A stretch of DNA of 64,000 bases, from positions 4,030,001 to 4,094,000 of the forward strand of contig OY754465.1 in assembly GCA_963575645.1 (NCBI GenBank), written 5' to 3'. A program made the position numbers and the translations under genes. This DNA is from Xanthostigma xanthostigma. Lineage: Eukaryota > Arthropoda > Insecta > Raphidioptera > Raphidiidae. Below the pieces are notes generated by a model. That model worked only from the letters and a program-made list of their open reading frames with translations, had not been told where the DNA came from and made no database searches. Of this stretch, positions 1 to 9,957 are shown in pieces (position 1 is the stretch's first letter; each line of letters opens with the position of its first letter).

Positions 1-89
1 CTGTATGAAAAAAAAATATAGTACCTATCGGAATCTTACTTTCTTATATCCACGGTGGATACAGTTATGTCCGCGGTGAATCATAGAAA

Positions 90-284
90 TACTAAGTGAA
101 AGTGCCTGCAATTAAGAGAGAGAACAGTTCTCATCTCTATATGGTAACTAATGATGCAAAACAATGCTGCTTTGAGTAAACAAATTTCTGGCTTTCTGCA
201 GCGTTCTCTCTCTTAACTGAGGACACGTTCACGTATGGCATGCATACGCACTAGCGTACTCTAGTTTACTTATGTCTCTATGCA
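90..284. repeat. Foldback repeat family A, copy 1
   Basis: About 195 bp whose two ends are near inverted copies: one arm has AGAGAGAGAAC and the other GTTCTCTCTCTT, followed outward by an AGAGTACGCTAG-like end and a CATAGAGATAT-like end. The middle holds TTGAGTAAACAAAT. The same unit recurs near 2.3, 21.0, 32.3 and 52.0 kb. No coding capacity is visible. It is best explained as a short non-autonomous foldback transposon (MITE-like); the mobilising family is not known. Confidence 0.7.
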
Positions 285-895
285 GTGGGTACAGTTGTGT
301 CCGCAGTGGATACGAAGAAAGATTGAGAACTTCTCTTCTAAGATATTATATATGGCTATGTAATGTCCATAACACACTATACAAGTCTGTGTTTAGGAAA
401 TATTGTTGTATTTTATCATTTTCACAGTTTATTCACACACTTAACGGCTATAGTTATTTTTCTTTACAAATCTGAATATTTTTCAGTTTGCATGAATATT
501 TGTTTGGTCTGTTTCTTTTCTTCGCTTATGGATTTTGTTTGATGATTGTTATTTTTGTCTTGTTTGTATTTGAAACATTCAATGTCCCACCACCAAGGGC
601 GGGGGGGGGGTAGGTTAAGCAAAAAAATCAATATTTTTTAAGTTTTATTAATATCACACAAGAATACTTACGAAGGAAAGTATCAAGCAAAATATTAATT
701 CCCAAACTAATTTTACAAATTCCTTTTCAAAAAGTATTTCTAAATTTTTGTTTTTTAGACAGGTATTCATATTATTTTCAGTTTTATATTTTTATTATTA
801 TGATCCGGGGGGTAATTATCGCCCGCCCCCATATCTGTGCCCTTACGGCAGATAATCATAAAACAACTGCTAATCAATTACTTAAATGAAACAGT
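285..895. other. Uncharacterised AT-rich stretch
   Basis: No gene is visible. A run of ten G occurs near 601-611, and there is a short GATCCGGGGGGTAATTATCG segment near 801. Confidence 0.4.
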
Positions 896-1595
896 GAGGT
901 TATGTTGAGTACTTATACCTGACGTCATCCTACGACATGTTGAGTCGATGCGTTTCTCGGATGTTCAGAGACTCGACTCAAATCTAACAAATAACAAAAA
1001 GTTGGATATTATTGTGTATCTAATAAATGCCTCCTTGGAACAATAATTATTAATTTATGTGTGTTATAAGACGGCTCAAATGAAGGTAAAATCAAACATT
1101 GAGGTTATGTTGAGTACTTATGCCTGACGTCATCTTACGACATGTCGGATCGATGCGTTTATCGCACGGATGAAGAGACTCGATTCAAATCCAACAAATA
1201 ACAAAAAGTTATATATTATTGTGTATCTAATAAATGCCTCATTGGAACAATAATTATTAATTTACTAGCCGCTACCCGCGGCTACGCCCGCGATTAAGAT
1301 GGAAATCGACTTTTGACATGCATATCAGGGGTTGAGGTATTGCACATATTTTGACAAACAATTTTCTTATTTTTCGTAAAAAATTTTTATTTTTTTTTAA
1401 TAAAAAGTATCCTATGTTACTTCTAATACCTTCAAGAGTGTATGTGCAAAGTTTCATGATGATCGGTTAAGTAGTTTTTGCGTGAAAGCGTAACAAACAA
1501 ACTTACATTCGCATTTATAATATTAAATAAATATGATGTGTGTTTATAAGACGGCTCAAATGAAGGTAAAACGAAATATTGAGGTTATGTTGAGG
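896..1595. repeat. Tandem repeat, period about 205 bp, interrupted by an inserted element
   Basis: The word GAGGTTATGTTGAG starts at 896, 1101 and 1581. The first two units are 205 bp apart and share most of their length, including CTGACGTCATC and GTGTATCTAATAAATGCCTC. The third start is delayed because a 267 bp element (1265-1531) sits between units. The third unit is only partial. Confidence 0.8.
1265..1531 (-). mobile_element. CTAGT-ended element, nearly identical to the copy at 63780
   Basis: Read on the minus strand it starts near TAATATTATAAATGCG, runs through a GTTTGTTTGTTACGC stretch and ends CGGGTAGCGGCTAGT. These ends resemble insect Helitron-like or RTE-tail sequences. The first 220 bp match the copy at 63780-64000 with a single difference. 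A 61-residue frame that appears in both copies is simply the repeat read in one frame, not a gene. Confidence 0.65.
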
Positions 1596-1835
1596 CACAC
1601 GTTCGGCATGCGTGCGAGTTAGGGTGGTAGTGGGAGTTGGTGGGTACGCGAAACGTTTGATGTGATTGTTTTATACATTGCAGCTGACACATACATTTCA
1701 AAGAGGCCACGCTCACATACGCGATATATAATAAAAGCCAGGGATGCGATATTTTTCGGAAACAAAATCACTCTTATATCCTATGAAAATGTATTTTATT
1801 GTATGGACGTTTCTACTTTAATTTAAAGAATAAAT
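1596..1835. other. Uncharacterised stretch
   Basis: Mixed-composition DNA with GGTGGTAGTGGGAGTTGGTG near 1622. No open frame or repeat partner was recognised. Confidence 0.3.
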
Positions 1836-1872
1836 CGAGCGGGGTGGCGTAGTGGTGAGAGCACTAGACGCA
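1836..1872 (+). repeat. SINE head fragment, tRNA-Ala-like
   Basis: GGGGTGGCGTAGTGGTGAGAG matches the A-box end of the SINE at 7511, and the match stops abruptly after CACTAGACGCATTC. It is a truncated SINE head joined to the LTR-like repeats that follow. Confidence 0.6.
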
Positions 1873-2205
1873 TTCTAACAATGACACACAGCTTGTTGTG
1901 GGACAACAATCGGCTTTTTGTTCTACAATGATACACAGATGGTTATGGGGCAACAGTCGGCTTGCTATTCTAACAAAGACACACGGATTGTTGTGAGACA
2001 ACAATCGGCTTTTTGTTCTACAATGATACACAGATGGCTATGGGGCAACAATTGGCTTGCTATTCTAACAAAGACGCACGCATTGTTGTGAGACAACAAA
2101 TGGTTTGATATGCGTAGATAAAAAGGCTGTGTTGCCAAATTCCAGACAACAATGAATGCAAGAAAAAGAAAGAACTATCCAGCGCATATATATACCATGG
2201 CGATA
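1873..2205 (+). mobile_element. Degraded LTR 5' part with internal repeats
   Basis: The block contains alternating about 48 bp half-units (pair period 96 bp: CTATTCTAACAAAGAC at 1964 and 2060) built on GACAACAATCGG. It then reads TGTTGCCAAATTCCAGA. The same order of words occurs in the solo LTR at 62705-62900, so this is a diverged partial copy of that LTR family. The heat-shock-element array of the 62.9 kb copy is not intact here: TTCCAGACAAC replaces the alternating GAA/TTC units. No TATA box follows at the expected place. Confidence 0.6.
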
Positions 2206-2302
2206 GCTCAGTAGAATAAAATAATTATTTAAATTCTTCATACAGAGACCGAAGTATAACTTTTTTTGAGATTGTGGATCAACTTATTTTTTGTTGTTAC
2301 TG

Positions 2303-2857
2303 AGTTTACCCTATAGAGATATAAGTACTAGAGTACGCTAGCGGGTATGCTTGCCGTAAGTGAAAGTGTCTGCAGTTCAGAGAGAGAACGCTGCAATCGT
2401 TCCGTATCATTCTCTCTCTCTCTCATGATCGCTCGGTGACAGATCGTTAACTGAAAAGGGAAGGGCGGGGAAAACGACACCCTTATTTAACTAGCCATGT
2501 GCTGTTTATATCTTTAGTTACCATAGTGATACGGAATTGTAAGTTGGGTTACCATATGACAGGCGTTTGCCGCATTTGACAGGCATTTTAAGGGTTAGAC
2601 AGGCCGGCATTGGTCTGAGACAGGCATTTTCAAATTTCGCGCCTATTGAAAAAAATTATGTCCTCTGACAAATATCAGTAATAAACATATCCTTCTTCAT
2701 TATTATCTGTTGGCTTTTACTTATTACCTATACAGCGTTTTGCTTTAGACAGGCATTTTTCTTAAAAATCAGGCATTTTAGTTACCACAGACAGGCGTCC
2801 CTCTATTTACATATGGTAACCCTACTCGCGGACTCTAGTTACTTATATCTCTATGGT
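2303..2857. repeat. Foldback family A, copy 2, split by another element
   Basis: The left end (CTAGAGTACGCTAG near 2325, then AGAGAGAGAACGCTGC) and the right end (CGGACTCTAGTTACTTATATC near 2828) belong to family A. They are separated by the 277 bp element at 2546-2822. Confidence 0.65.
2546..2822. mobile_element. MITE with 13-bp terminal inverted repeats and GACAGGC repeats
   Basis: It begins GGGTTACCATATG and ends CATATGGTAACCC, a perfect 13 bp inverted terminal pair. Inside are about seven copies of (G)ACAGGC, several followed by ATTTT. No clear target duplication and no coding capacity were found. It sits inside a family A copy. The superfamily is unknown. Confidence 0.75.
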
Positions 2858-3428
2858 TTACCCATTCACAGTGAGCTCTGCGCTATGGGCTAACACACAG
2901 ATTTGTAGGTAGATCTGGATGCTCTGGGTGTATATATGTAAACAACGGAGCGGAACGGGTAGCGCACCATCGGAACTGTACAGCACAACAGAGAGAATAC
3001 TGTGTTGACGGGGAAAGAGGGCGGCTGTGTTGTTGTGTTGGGGGCACCCCAGTCGATGTGCAAAGGTTTGGGGAGGACGAAACATTCATTATTATTAAAA
3101 TGTTGTGATGTTCAAAGACCGTGATGCGATTGAACCCCGATGATGAACGCGTCAGTTCGTTCCGATCACAAAGACCTGAGCGCCTGAAGGTATATCAGTT
3201 ATTTTTAACCTGTCATTAATGTTGATTGTAATACAATATACATAGATATGTAGGTACAAATGTAGTAGGTATTCTTGCCGTCTAACACCAATTCTCAACT
3301 GAGACAAAATCAGAGTGCGCGGATCGACAAACGATATTATTGTATTTGATGTCCTATAGGTCTGTATTTGAAATGATTTACGTTGAAATATTATACACAA
3401 AGTGTGGGTGTTGGCCCTTTATACTTAT
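2858..3428. other. Uncharacterised stretch
   Basis: Overlapping minus-strand frames at 2858-3089 are rich in Pro, Ser and Cys and match no family I recognise. There are no splice-site pairs I would trust. Confidence 0.3.
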
Positions 3429-3431
3429 TTA

Positions 3432-4007
3432 AGACCGATTCACACTATAGTTCCGGTCACGGTCCAATCTCGGTTCGGTAAACGATTCTTACACAAGAAA
3501 CAATGAGCGTATTCATATTATCAGCACCGCTCAAGTTCGGATCCAATCACGCTCCGGCACCGATCCGTTTAGAAGAATATTTTGCTGCAGCGTGATCGGA
3601 TTTTGCCTGACTTATGAATAGGTTTTTGTTTCAAATGCAGTATTCGTCTATTCGTACAGGGTGTAGTATTCGTCTTCCGTTTTCCTCGCTAATAAGCTTG
3701 GATGCACCCACATTCTTCTCTTCGTTGTCTTGCGTTTCACTCTTTTCTTATTTGCCGTATCTTCATCAAGAAGAATAGCTATAACAGCTAATTCTTCAAC
3801 TGAAAAATCGAACGACATTGTCAGACAACTAGACAAATTGTACTTATGAAATAAAGTAAAATGTATTGCAAAGGAAATACATCAGACTTCTTGCAAATCG
3901 TGATTGAACCGTGATCGAACCCAGAATGTGTGAATACAGTGAGATTTTATCGAACCGAGACTGGACCGAGAGCGAACCGTAACCGGCACTATAGTGTGAA
4001 TCGGGCC
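3432..4007. mobile_element. PIF/Harbinger-type transposon, internally deleted
   Basis: A 576 bp element with inverted ends of about 50 bp. The left begins AGACCGATTCACACTATAG; the right, read inward on the other strand, begins GGCCCGATTCACACTATAG. Both are flanked by TTA (3429-3431 and 4008-4010), the target duplication of PIF/Harbinger elements. The inside keeps the first part of a Harbinger/ALP1-like reading frame on the minus strand, which supports the assignment independently of the termini. The rest of the transposase is gone, so the element is non-autonomous. Confidence 0.85.
3648..3836 (-). pseudogene. Harbinger (HARBI1/ALP1-like) transposase, N-terminal remnant
   Basis: A 62-residue frame starting at an ATG at 3836. 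The start region contains VEELAVIAILLDED, then a run of Lys/Arg, then RRMWVHPSLLARKTEDEYY and a stop. Insect HARBI1/ALP1-like proteins typically open with an acidic EEL..IA..LDE segment followed by a basic patch and a WVHP...RK..GE(F/Y).TLY motif, so family and orientation are clear. The protein ends just after TLYE, where the deletion joins unrelated sequence. The DDE catalytic part is absent, so it cannot be an active transposase. Inference: a deletion derivative of an autonomous element elsewhere in the genome. Confidence 0.85.
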
Positions 4008-4302
4008 TTAGTGTGCAAACGTGTTGCGAGTTTTCTTTCGGGTTCAATGTTGTTGATGAACTCCTTTGGAAAGATACTGATAATAGAAAACAGTTATTTA
4101 TTTTAGAATTAAGAATGACAACCTGTTCTTTTTGGGGAATTCAAAAGCTTGAAATATTTACAAGGTATCAAAACTATTAAAATAGAACACTGCACTCTTA
4201 ATGCAAAAGAACGAAATTTTTATTCTTTGATGTTACATGTTTCTAAATATTCGAAATATTAGTAGTATAAGAATCTTGACCTACATGTTTTCAATACCAT
4301 AA

Positions 4303-4712
4303 GTATAATAATAATGCGTTTAACGTCCGTTTCTCGACTTTATGTCATAACAGACGCCATTCGCATTATTACTACTTTCCATCTATCAACACTTCGCATT
4401 ATTTTCTACATTTTTAAGCTTCCACTTAATTAATAGCAATGGGCGAATGCAGGAATTTTAGGACATTAGGATAAGGTAGGCAAATTTTGAGCTGGACAGG
4501 TAATTGGCCATGGCCTTGAATAAAGAACCATCTCGATATTTATCTGGAATTATTGAGGGAAACCATGGAAATCCTCAACAAGATGTCCAGTACAGGAATT
4601 ACCGTTTCTCGGCGAGAGGCAGCAGGAAAAAGTCCCAGCCACAACTGCCCCCGCCGGGATTTGAACCCGGTACCTCCCGAATGCGAGTCTAGTGCTCTCG
4701 CCATTACGTCAG
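4303..4712 (-). mobile_element. tRNA-derived SINE, copy 1
   Basis: On the minus strand the tRNA-like head (B box GGTTCAAATCCCGG near 4655) is followed by a body with GAGAAACGG, CTTGTTGAGG and CCTTGAATAAAG-type words, and a TTATTATT-rich end near 4303. It matches the plus-strand copy at 7509-7957 along its length. The anticodon loop would read CGC (Ala), but the stem is imperfect, so this is a SINE head rather than a tRNA gene. Confidence 0.75.
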
Positions 4713-4735
4713 TACTAAACATATATCGTAATATA

Positions 4736-5118
4736 ACGTCGTTGGTTCTGTAATACCTCGTATGTGCAAAAAGTAAAATTTGCAGGAAAGGCCAAAAAGT
4801 GGTTATTTCACCAATGGATGGTAAGAACTAGCAATTTTAGAGGTATTTTACTAATTCATACTTATCTTTACTATACGTGTTTAATTAAGACGAAGTATTT
4901 TCTTAAAAAATATTTAACGTTAATTTCGGATTTATTGGCACATGGGAGGAATTATTTGATACAACTTTTCACATAAGAGTTACTTCCCCTTGTTGGTTAC
5001 TGTAAAATTAATTTTGAGGTATTACTAGTGTAAGAGCTCCGTTTTCTGAATCTTTTCATTTAAAAAACGTAAAATCTGCCAATTATGCACATAAGAGCTA
5101 TTACAGAACCAACGACGA
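4736..5118. mobile_element. MITE family with CGTTGGTTCTGTAATA ends, copy 1
   Basis: Terminal inverted repeats CGTCGTTGGTTCTGTAATA and its complement at 5101-5118. A second copy lies at 41158-41538. The body is about 380 bp, AT-rich and non-coding; a 70-residue frame inside it is repeat sequence. Confidence 0.75.
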
Positions 5119-5518
5119 TAAGTAAAAAGCAAACTTTACGACCAGCACGAACTCCTGTTAACTAGTTTGGTAGAAGCAGTCCAAATCAACATATACGGTT
5201 AAGAGGACGTTCATTAATTACGTTACCCCAAAATGGGGGGAGAGGTCCGGAAAAATCCTACGAAATGTCATTTAGAGGCAGGGTGGGTCAATGTAAATCT
5301 TTTTATTACAGAGAATATACATTATAATAACCGTTAACATTTTGTGTTACAAAAAAATCATGTAGGGTAAATCTCACATGAGGTTTGAATGAGTTTTTAT
5401 CTTCAACATCAAGAAATATATTAATGAAAAAACAGCACTAATTCAGTTCGTTACAACTATTTTATTCGTTTGTAAAATATGAAAAAAAATGGTTGTCTGT
5501 AAAGTCGGTTTACGGACG
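5119..5518. other. Uncharacterised stretch
   Basis: AT-rich DNA with ACCCCAAAATGGGGGGAGAG near 5225. No gene or recognised repeat. Confidence 0.3.
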
Positions 5519-5710
5519 ATAGTTTTACGTGATAACGTATTCCGCTCGAATAATACATAACCTAAATTTTAGTAGCTGTCAAACTTGGGCCGATCGTGGG
5601 CGGAACGTGACACTTTTTCGTGCATGCAGCCGGTGTTTCATCAATTTATTTTCGTACATGCAGCCGGTGTTTCATCAATTTATAAGACGTTATCACGTCA
5701 AAAAACTACC
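5519..5710. repeat. Short inverted-repeat element with a 34-bp tandem duplication
   Basis: The ends contain ACGTGATAACGT (5527) and ACGTTATCACGT (5689) in inverted orientation. Between them the unit TCGTRCATGCAGCCGGTGTT occurs twice, at 5618 and 5652 (period 34). It looks like a small foldback element; no coding sequence. Confidence 0.6.
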
Positions 5711-6750
5711 TATTTTTTTATTTGGGACAACAATATTGATTTTAAATGTTAAATATTTATACACTTAACTTTTTAGTCACTATTACTGTATATGATCATG
5801 TTACTCTGGTTAGGATCAGTAAATATACACTTTGACGTATTTATTTTTCAAGTGTCTAATACAGTTTATTTGTGGATTTACCTGCAGGGTTTTTTTCTGT
5901 ATACGAAAAATATTATTTAAAACTCAATCATATCCCCCTTCTGTCAAACTGCCAATGGTAGTTATAACTTATTTTACAGATTAATTTTCATTTACTGTAT
6001 ATATATTATAATAAAATATTCTGAAACACTGTTTTTTAAATATTATCAAATACATTTTCAAACAAAAATAATACTATAATATACCTAGTCAATAAAATTA
6101 GAATTACCTTCATAAAACATTTTAAAATATATTTTAGCCTTAGATGATGGGCGTGTTTTATTTAAATAAAAATATATATATATATATATATATTCGTTCT
6201 TAAATGATTTTTTTGTTGTTGCCAAATTACACTAGCAAGTGCGCTTTTCAACAAATAATTTTATTGCACATACCGTTAAATTAGCGGTATGTGCTCTAAT
6301 ATCGCATTGCGCGTCAGAGCTGACTTTCGTTCATACAAGAAGTTATATCTAAGTTAATTTCACACGAAATCAATTCAAATTGTAGCTTTTTGAAAAGATA
6401 AGATTCTGTTCTATAAAACTGAACCATTTTTAGATCGATTCGAGTTCATAATTACTACTAAAATTGTAATTGAAAATCACGAATAGCAGTTGTCGGTTGG
6501 TACGTACGTCCGAGCTCTACAGATCGCAATTTCGGTCGGATCGCCTTGGTTTATATTTTTTTACTAAAGGAGTAGTACCCTTTTTAAATTAAATAAAATG
6601 TGTTCAGTAGTTTAATTTTTATAAACAGTTTTATTTTATTATTTTATGTCAGATAATAGTTTAAAAAAACGATATAATAATAATTAGTGTGTAAATTACC
6701 ATAGAAGTGCCACACTTCTAATACCATAATAACAACGGCACAACCATTCA
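5711..6750. other. Uncharacterised AT-rich stretch with an (AT)n tract
   Basis: Contains an (AT) microsatellite at about 6172-6192. A short segment near 6460-6510 (AATTGTAATTGAAAATCACG) resembles 49995-50040. No gene. Confidence 0.35.
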
Positions 6751-6822
6751 GCTTCCGTGGCATAGTGGATAAGCCATTGATCGGCAATGACAAGGTCCCG
6801 AGTTCGATTCCTGCCGAAGTCA
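6751..6822 (+). repeat. tRNA-Arg-like sequence (SINE head or tRNA pseudogene)
   Basis: A box GTGGCATAGTGGATAAGC and B box AGTTCGATTCC are correctly spaced, and the anticodon loop could read TCG (Arg). The acceptor stem CTTCCG/CCGAAG has a mismatch and the anticodon stem is weak. It is followed by a T-rich stretch rather than a terminator immediately after the discriminator. I read it as a tRNA-derived SINE head or pseudogene. Confidence 0.5.
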
Positions 6823-7201
6823 TTGATTTTGATTTATTTTTTTTTTAAGTAATACAATTTATCAAAACATCATCACCTATTTGCAGGAACAAGCCTAAAA
6901 TATTTCTTGTATTCGGAATGTATTAAGAAATTGTGTAATCAATAAATAATTGCTTCTTTAAAAATATCTTATGTAAATCCTAAAGAGCCATCCCAGCGTG
7001 TTATCGTCCTCGGCAAGTAAATAATATTATGCGCGTGTAATAATTTGTATATTGCGTGTAATATTAATAAATATTAAATTTAATTTCATAACATTCGATA
7101 TCTAAATAGGTAAATAATTAAAATGCACGTATTTTATGATAAATATTTATAAAAAATCTTTTATCACGGATAAATACTTTTCAAGTTGCTAATCAACAAC
7201 A
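6823..7201. other. Uncharacterised AT-rich stretch
   Basis: No gene. Possibly the tail of the tRNA-derived repeat in its first hundred bases. Confidence 0.3.
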
Positions 7202-7376
7202 AAAATTATTCAAATCTTTGATTAACGTCTGAATAGAACTCTTCAAGTATATATAAAATTATCGAACAATTTTTCAGATTATATAATTATGACAAAAAAA
7301 AAATTTGTCAATATATAGTCTGAAAAAAAAAGTGGTCGATAATTTGATTTATTTGAACAAAAATTATTATTTATCT
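7202..7376. repeat. Dispersed repeat, partner at 41543
   Basis: Shares TCTTTGATTAACGTCTGAAT, ATTATCGA.CAATTTTT and CAATATATAGTCTGAAAAAA with 41543-41660, in rearranged order around an internal inverted repeat. Non-coding. Confidence 0.6.
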
Positions 7377-7381
7377 CGTAG

Positions 7382-7492
7382 ATTATAGGTTACTTCCAAT
7401 CACACTAAAGATTAAAATTATTATTTATCTCGTAAGTAACTGTAGATAAATAATAATTTTAATCTTTAGTGTGATTGGAAGTAACCTATAAT
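7382..7492. repeat. Perfect 49-bp inverted repeat
   Basis: Arms 7382-7430 and 7444-7492 are exact reverse complements around a 13 bp spacer (CGTAAGTAACTGT). The arm starts ATTATAGGTTACTTCC. It directly abuts the SINE that starts near 7509. Confidence 0.95.
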
Positions 7493-7508
7493 TTTTACTA
7501 CTATTTTT

Positions 7509-7957
7509 AACCGAGCGTGGTGGCGTAGCGGTGAGAGCACTACACTCGCATTCGGAAGGTACCGGGTTCGAATGCCGGCGGGGGCAGATGTTACTGGGAC
7601 TTTTTCCTGCTGCCTCTCGCCGAGAAACGGTAATTTCTGTACCGGCCATCTTGTTGAGGTTTTCCATGGTTTCCCTCAATAATTCCAGATAAATATCGAG
7701 ATGGTTCCTTATTCAAGGCCATGGCCGATTACCTGTCAAAGTCCTATGCTCAAAATTTGCCTACCTTATCCTAAATTCCTAATGTCCTAAAATTCCTTCA
7801 TTCGCCCATTGCTATTTGTTAAGTGGAAGTTTAAAAATGTAGGAAATAACGGGAAGTGTGATAGATGGAAAATAGTAATGGTGCGAATGGCGTCTGTTAT
7901 GACATAAAGTTGAGAAACGGACGTTAAACGCCTTATTATTTTTATTATTATATTATG
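7509..7957 (+). mobile_element. tRNA-derived SINE, copy 2 (best copy)
   Basis: The head GTGGTGGCGTAGCGGTGAGA (A box) and GGGTTCGAATGCC (B box) could fold with anticodon CGC (tRNA-Ala-like). The body contains GGACTTTTTCCTGC, GCCGAGAAACGG, CCATGGTTTCCC and CAAGGCCATGGCC, and the 3' end carries a TTATTATT tail. Length is about 450 bp. The copy at 4303-4712 is opposite in orientation and a head fragment lies at 1836. The Pol III promoter boxes would be the transcription signal of the parent family. Confidence 0.8.
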
Positions 7958-8239
7958 TTTAAATTTAGAACCTAGGAAATTTAAGTTTTTCGATGGCGAA
8001 GGTTAAATTGGATTTAAGTTGTTAACCGACGTTGGTGCAACTGGCTAATGGCGTTCTCGCTAATCCCTGACAGTTTTATGACTGGTTAGTTACGCGCAAT
8101 TGTATAATATTTATTATTATCATTTGTTTATAATGCACACATAGTTTTTAATGTGAGGTAATTGCATTGCACATTTATAACGAAATGAAATTTTACAATA
8201 TTATTGGTTCATAACAACACTCCACTAGACACAGATATA

Positions 8240-8805
8240 CAGTATGTAAACACGTAAGGTGCACATAGGGAAATTAGCATTGGGAAAAAATACTTGGATC
8301 AGAGTGACTGCATTAATTGTTATTTCTATTGAATTATCGTGGTAATCTTGAGGATTTCTATTTTATTATGATTCATTTTTATTTTACTTGACTTTTTTAA
8401 TAATAAAAAGCTCTTATAAATCATTATTTTATTTTTTTTGTACAAAAATAAAACAAAAAAAACAACTCCGTCTGTTTGGAAACATTTCATTCAAAAGTTG
8501 TCTGACTGGTATGACGTATGCGCGTTGGTAAATCAGTGACCCAATGTCTTTAGGTTCAACACGAATAGACGGAGATATTTGATCTCGCACCATATATAAG
8601 TATTTTTGGGAATTTAATGTCCCATTAATAAAAAAGTCCGATTATGTTGTAATCATTTGAATATTTTCTACGGTAGTATACACATTCATTTTGCAAAAGA
8701 ATATTATCTGTCAAATTGAAAAACAAGATTTCAAGGCTCACTCTGATCCAGTCATTTTTTCCCAATGTTAATTTCCCTATGTGCACCTTACGTGTTTACA
8801 TACTG
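8240..8805. mobile_element. Tc1/mariner-type deletion derivative, copy 1
   Basis: Starts CAGTATGTAAACACGTAAGG and ends with its complement, both flanked by TA (8238-8239, 8806-8807), as for Tc1/mariner elements. Inverted ends run for about 65 bp. The minus strand inside keeps two blocks of a mariner-like transposase frame. Copy 2 at 22598-23154 lies in the opposite orientation and retains the same two blocks. Confidence 0.85.
8468..8636 (-). pseudogene. Mariner-like transposase remnant, copy 1
   Basis: The minus strand encodes FFINGTLNSQKYL, then VRDQISPSIR, then VRQLLNEMFPNR. In related DD34-type transposases this corresponds to the segment after the second catalytic Asp (GPFF..GTLN...YL..L..Q) up to the region before the third catalytic residue (VR.YL...FP.RWIG). 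The catalytic residues between the blocks are replaced by unrelated residues, and sequence upstream contains stops, so it is inactive. Confidence 0.75.
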
Positions 8806-8972
8806 TATATGGAAATAATATAATCACTCGACACAACACATTATAATATGTGATGGCAATTCGTACCAACTATTTATGTTTTAATTAACTACTGTTTTCA
8901 CGTGCATACGTCATGTAGTTGAGTGCATTTGTTTCCGAAATTATTTGAAGCTGTTTTAAGTATTCCATTCAG

Positions 8973-9328
8973 TCCGCTGCACACGAGGCTAGAAACACTG
9001 CTTGAAGTTCTGCTGGCTCGCCTGCTAGCTCACAAGATAGGTTTTAAGATTAGTACCTTGCTAGCTCCGCTGCTAGGTATGAGCAAGAACCGACAGGAAA
9101 CAGTACCTTGTCACGAGGGCGGCTTGAACAAAACGCCCACAAACCAACATGGCGTCATTCTGCTCAGAGTCAGTCAACAGACACGTTCTGTGTTTATATT
9201 TGAACTGTCACAGCGCGCGCACCAGATTTATTCACAAAACTAGCTTGAAAAACACGCAATCAAGAAAACCAGCACTAGAAAACTAATAGGCAAATCTAGC
9301 AGCGTTTCTAGCCTCGTGTGCAGCGGCC
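8973..9328. mobile_element. MITE with GCTGCACACGAGGCTAGAAAC ends, copy 1
   Basis: The left end CCGCTGCACACGAGGCTAG and the right end, its complement finishing GTGCAGCGGCC, form terminal inverted repeats of about 30 bp. A related degraded copy is at 47535-47917 and a lone end at 46987. The GGCC start with nearby TAA/TTA suggests a PIF/Harbinger relative, but this is not proven. A 106-residue plus-strand frame here is repeat sequence. Confidence 0.65.
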
Positions 9329-9379
9329 TTTATAAGTGTTTCGAGGCTGGTTTTGCCGCTGGAATCACTGCTGGGACTT

Positions 9380-9790
9380 AAGGCCCCTTCACACGTTGGA
9401 TGCCCGAGGTGAAGTCGAGGGCATCATGACGCGCAGTGTGGTGTAAAATATTTTTCTTCATACCTCGGTCGTAAGTACGCTTATTATAAATACTTTAATT
9501 AATTAATCAATTAATTACATAAAAAAACACAGCTTTGAGGTTATACGTAAAAACACGAATGACAGCTGTTCGCGACTATTAGCTAAAATGCAATAGGGTT
9601 GCTATGGAAACGACATCTAAACAACAATTGATTGGCTATTTTTTTTACTGCCGCCCGAACGTACGTACTTCCCGCATCAGTGCGTGTAATCCCACCATTG
9701 CGTAAATGTTAGACTTTCTGTCTTACAACTGATACCGAAAGTATGTACTTTCGATCGAGGTATGAAGAATTTTTTTTTCTGACCTTTGAT
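9380..9790. repeat. Foldback repeat family B, copy 1
   Basis: TTTCTTCATACCTCGGTCG near 9451 is repeated in inverted form near 9751 (ATCGAGGTATGAAGAA). Between them are CGAATGACAGCTGTTCGCG and CGCCCGAACGTACGTACTTC. A second copy is split at 31855-31945 and 32484-32770. Confidence 0.7.
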
Positions 9791-9873
9791 GTCGATGCGT
9801 CCATAAATAACTATATATAAAAAACAGACTGGTTGCACTCCGGGAGTGCCGGCAGAAGTGAAAACTTGAATAT

Positions 9874-9957
9874 TACCTCTACTCTCCATCCGTCTTACGA
9901 ATTTTCGATCAGTTTACCCGTACCTCTACTCTCCATCCGTCTTACGAATTTTCGATC
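9874..9957. repeat. Tandem duplication, period 47 bp
   Basis: TACCTCTACTCTCCATCCGT begins at 9874 and 9921 and continues identically through TTTTCGATCAG in both units. Confidence 0.9.

Noticed and set aside
1272..1457. 61-residue frame identical to one at 63788-63973
   Set aside because: Both lie in copies of the same repeat; identity reflects recent copying, not protein conservation.
3152..3400. 82-codon minus-strand frame as a gene
   Set aside because: AT-driven composition, no domain, no splice or promoter support.
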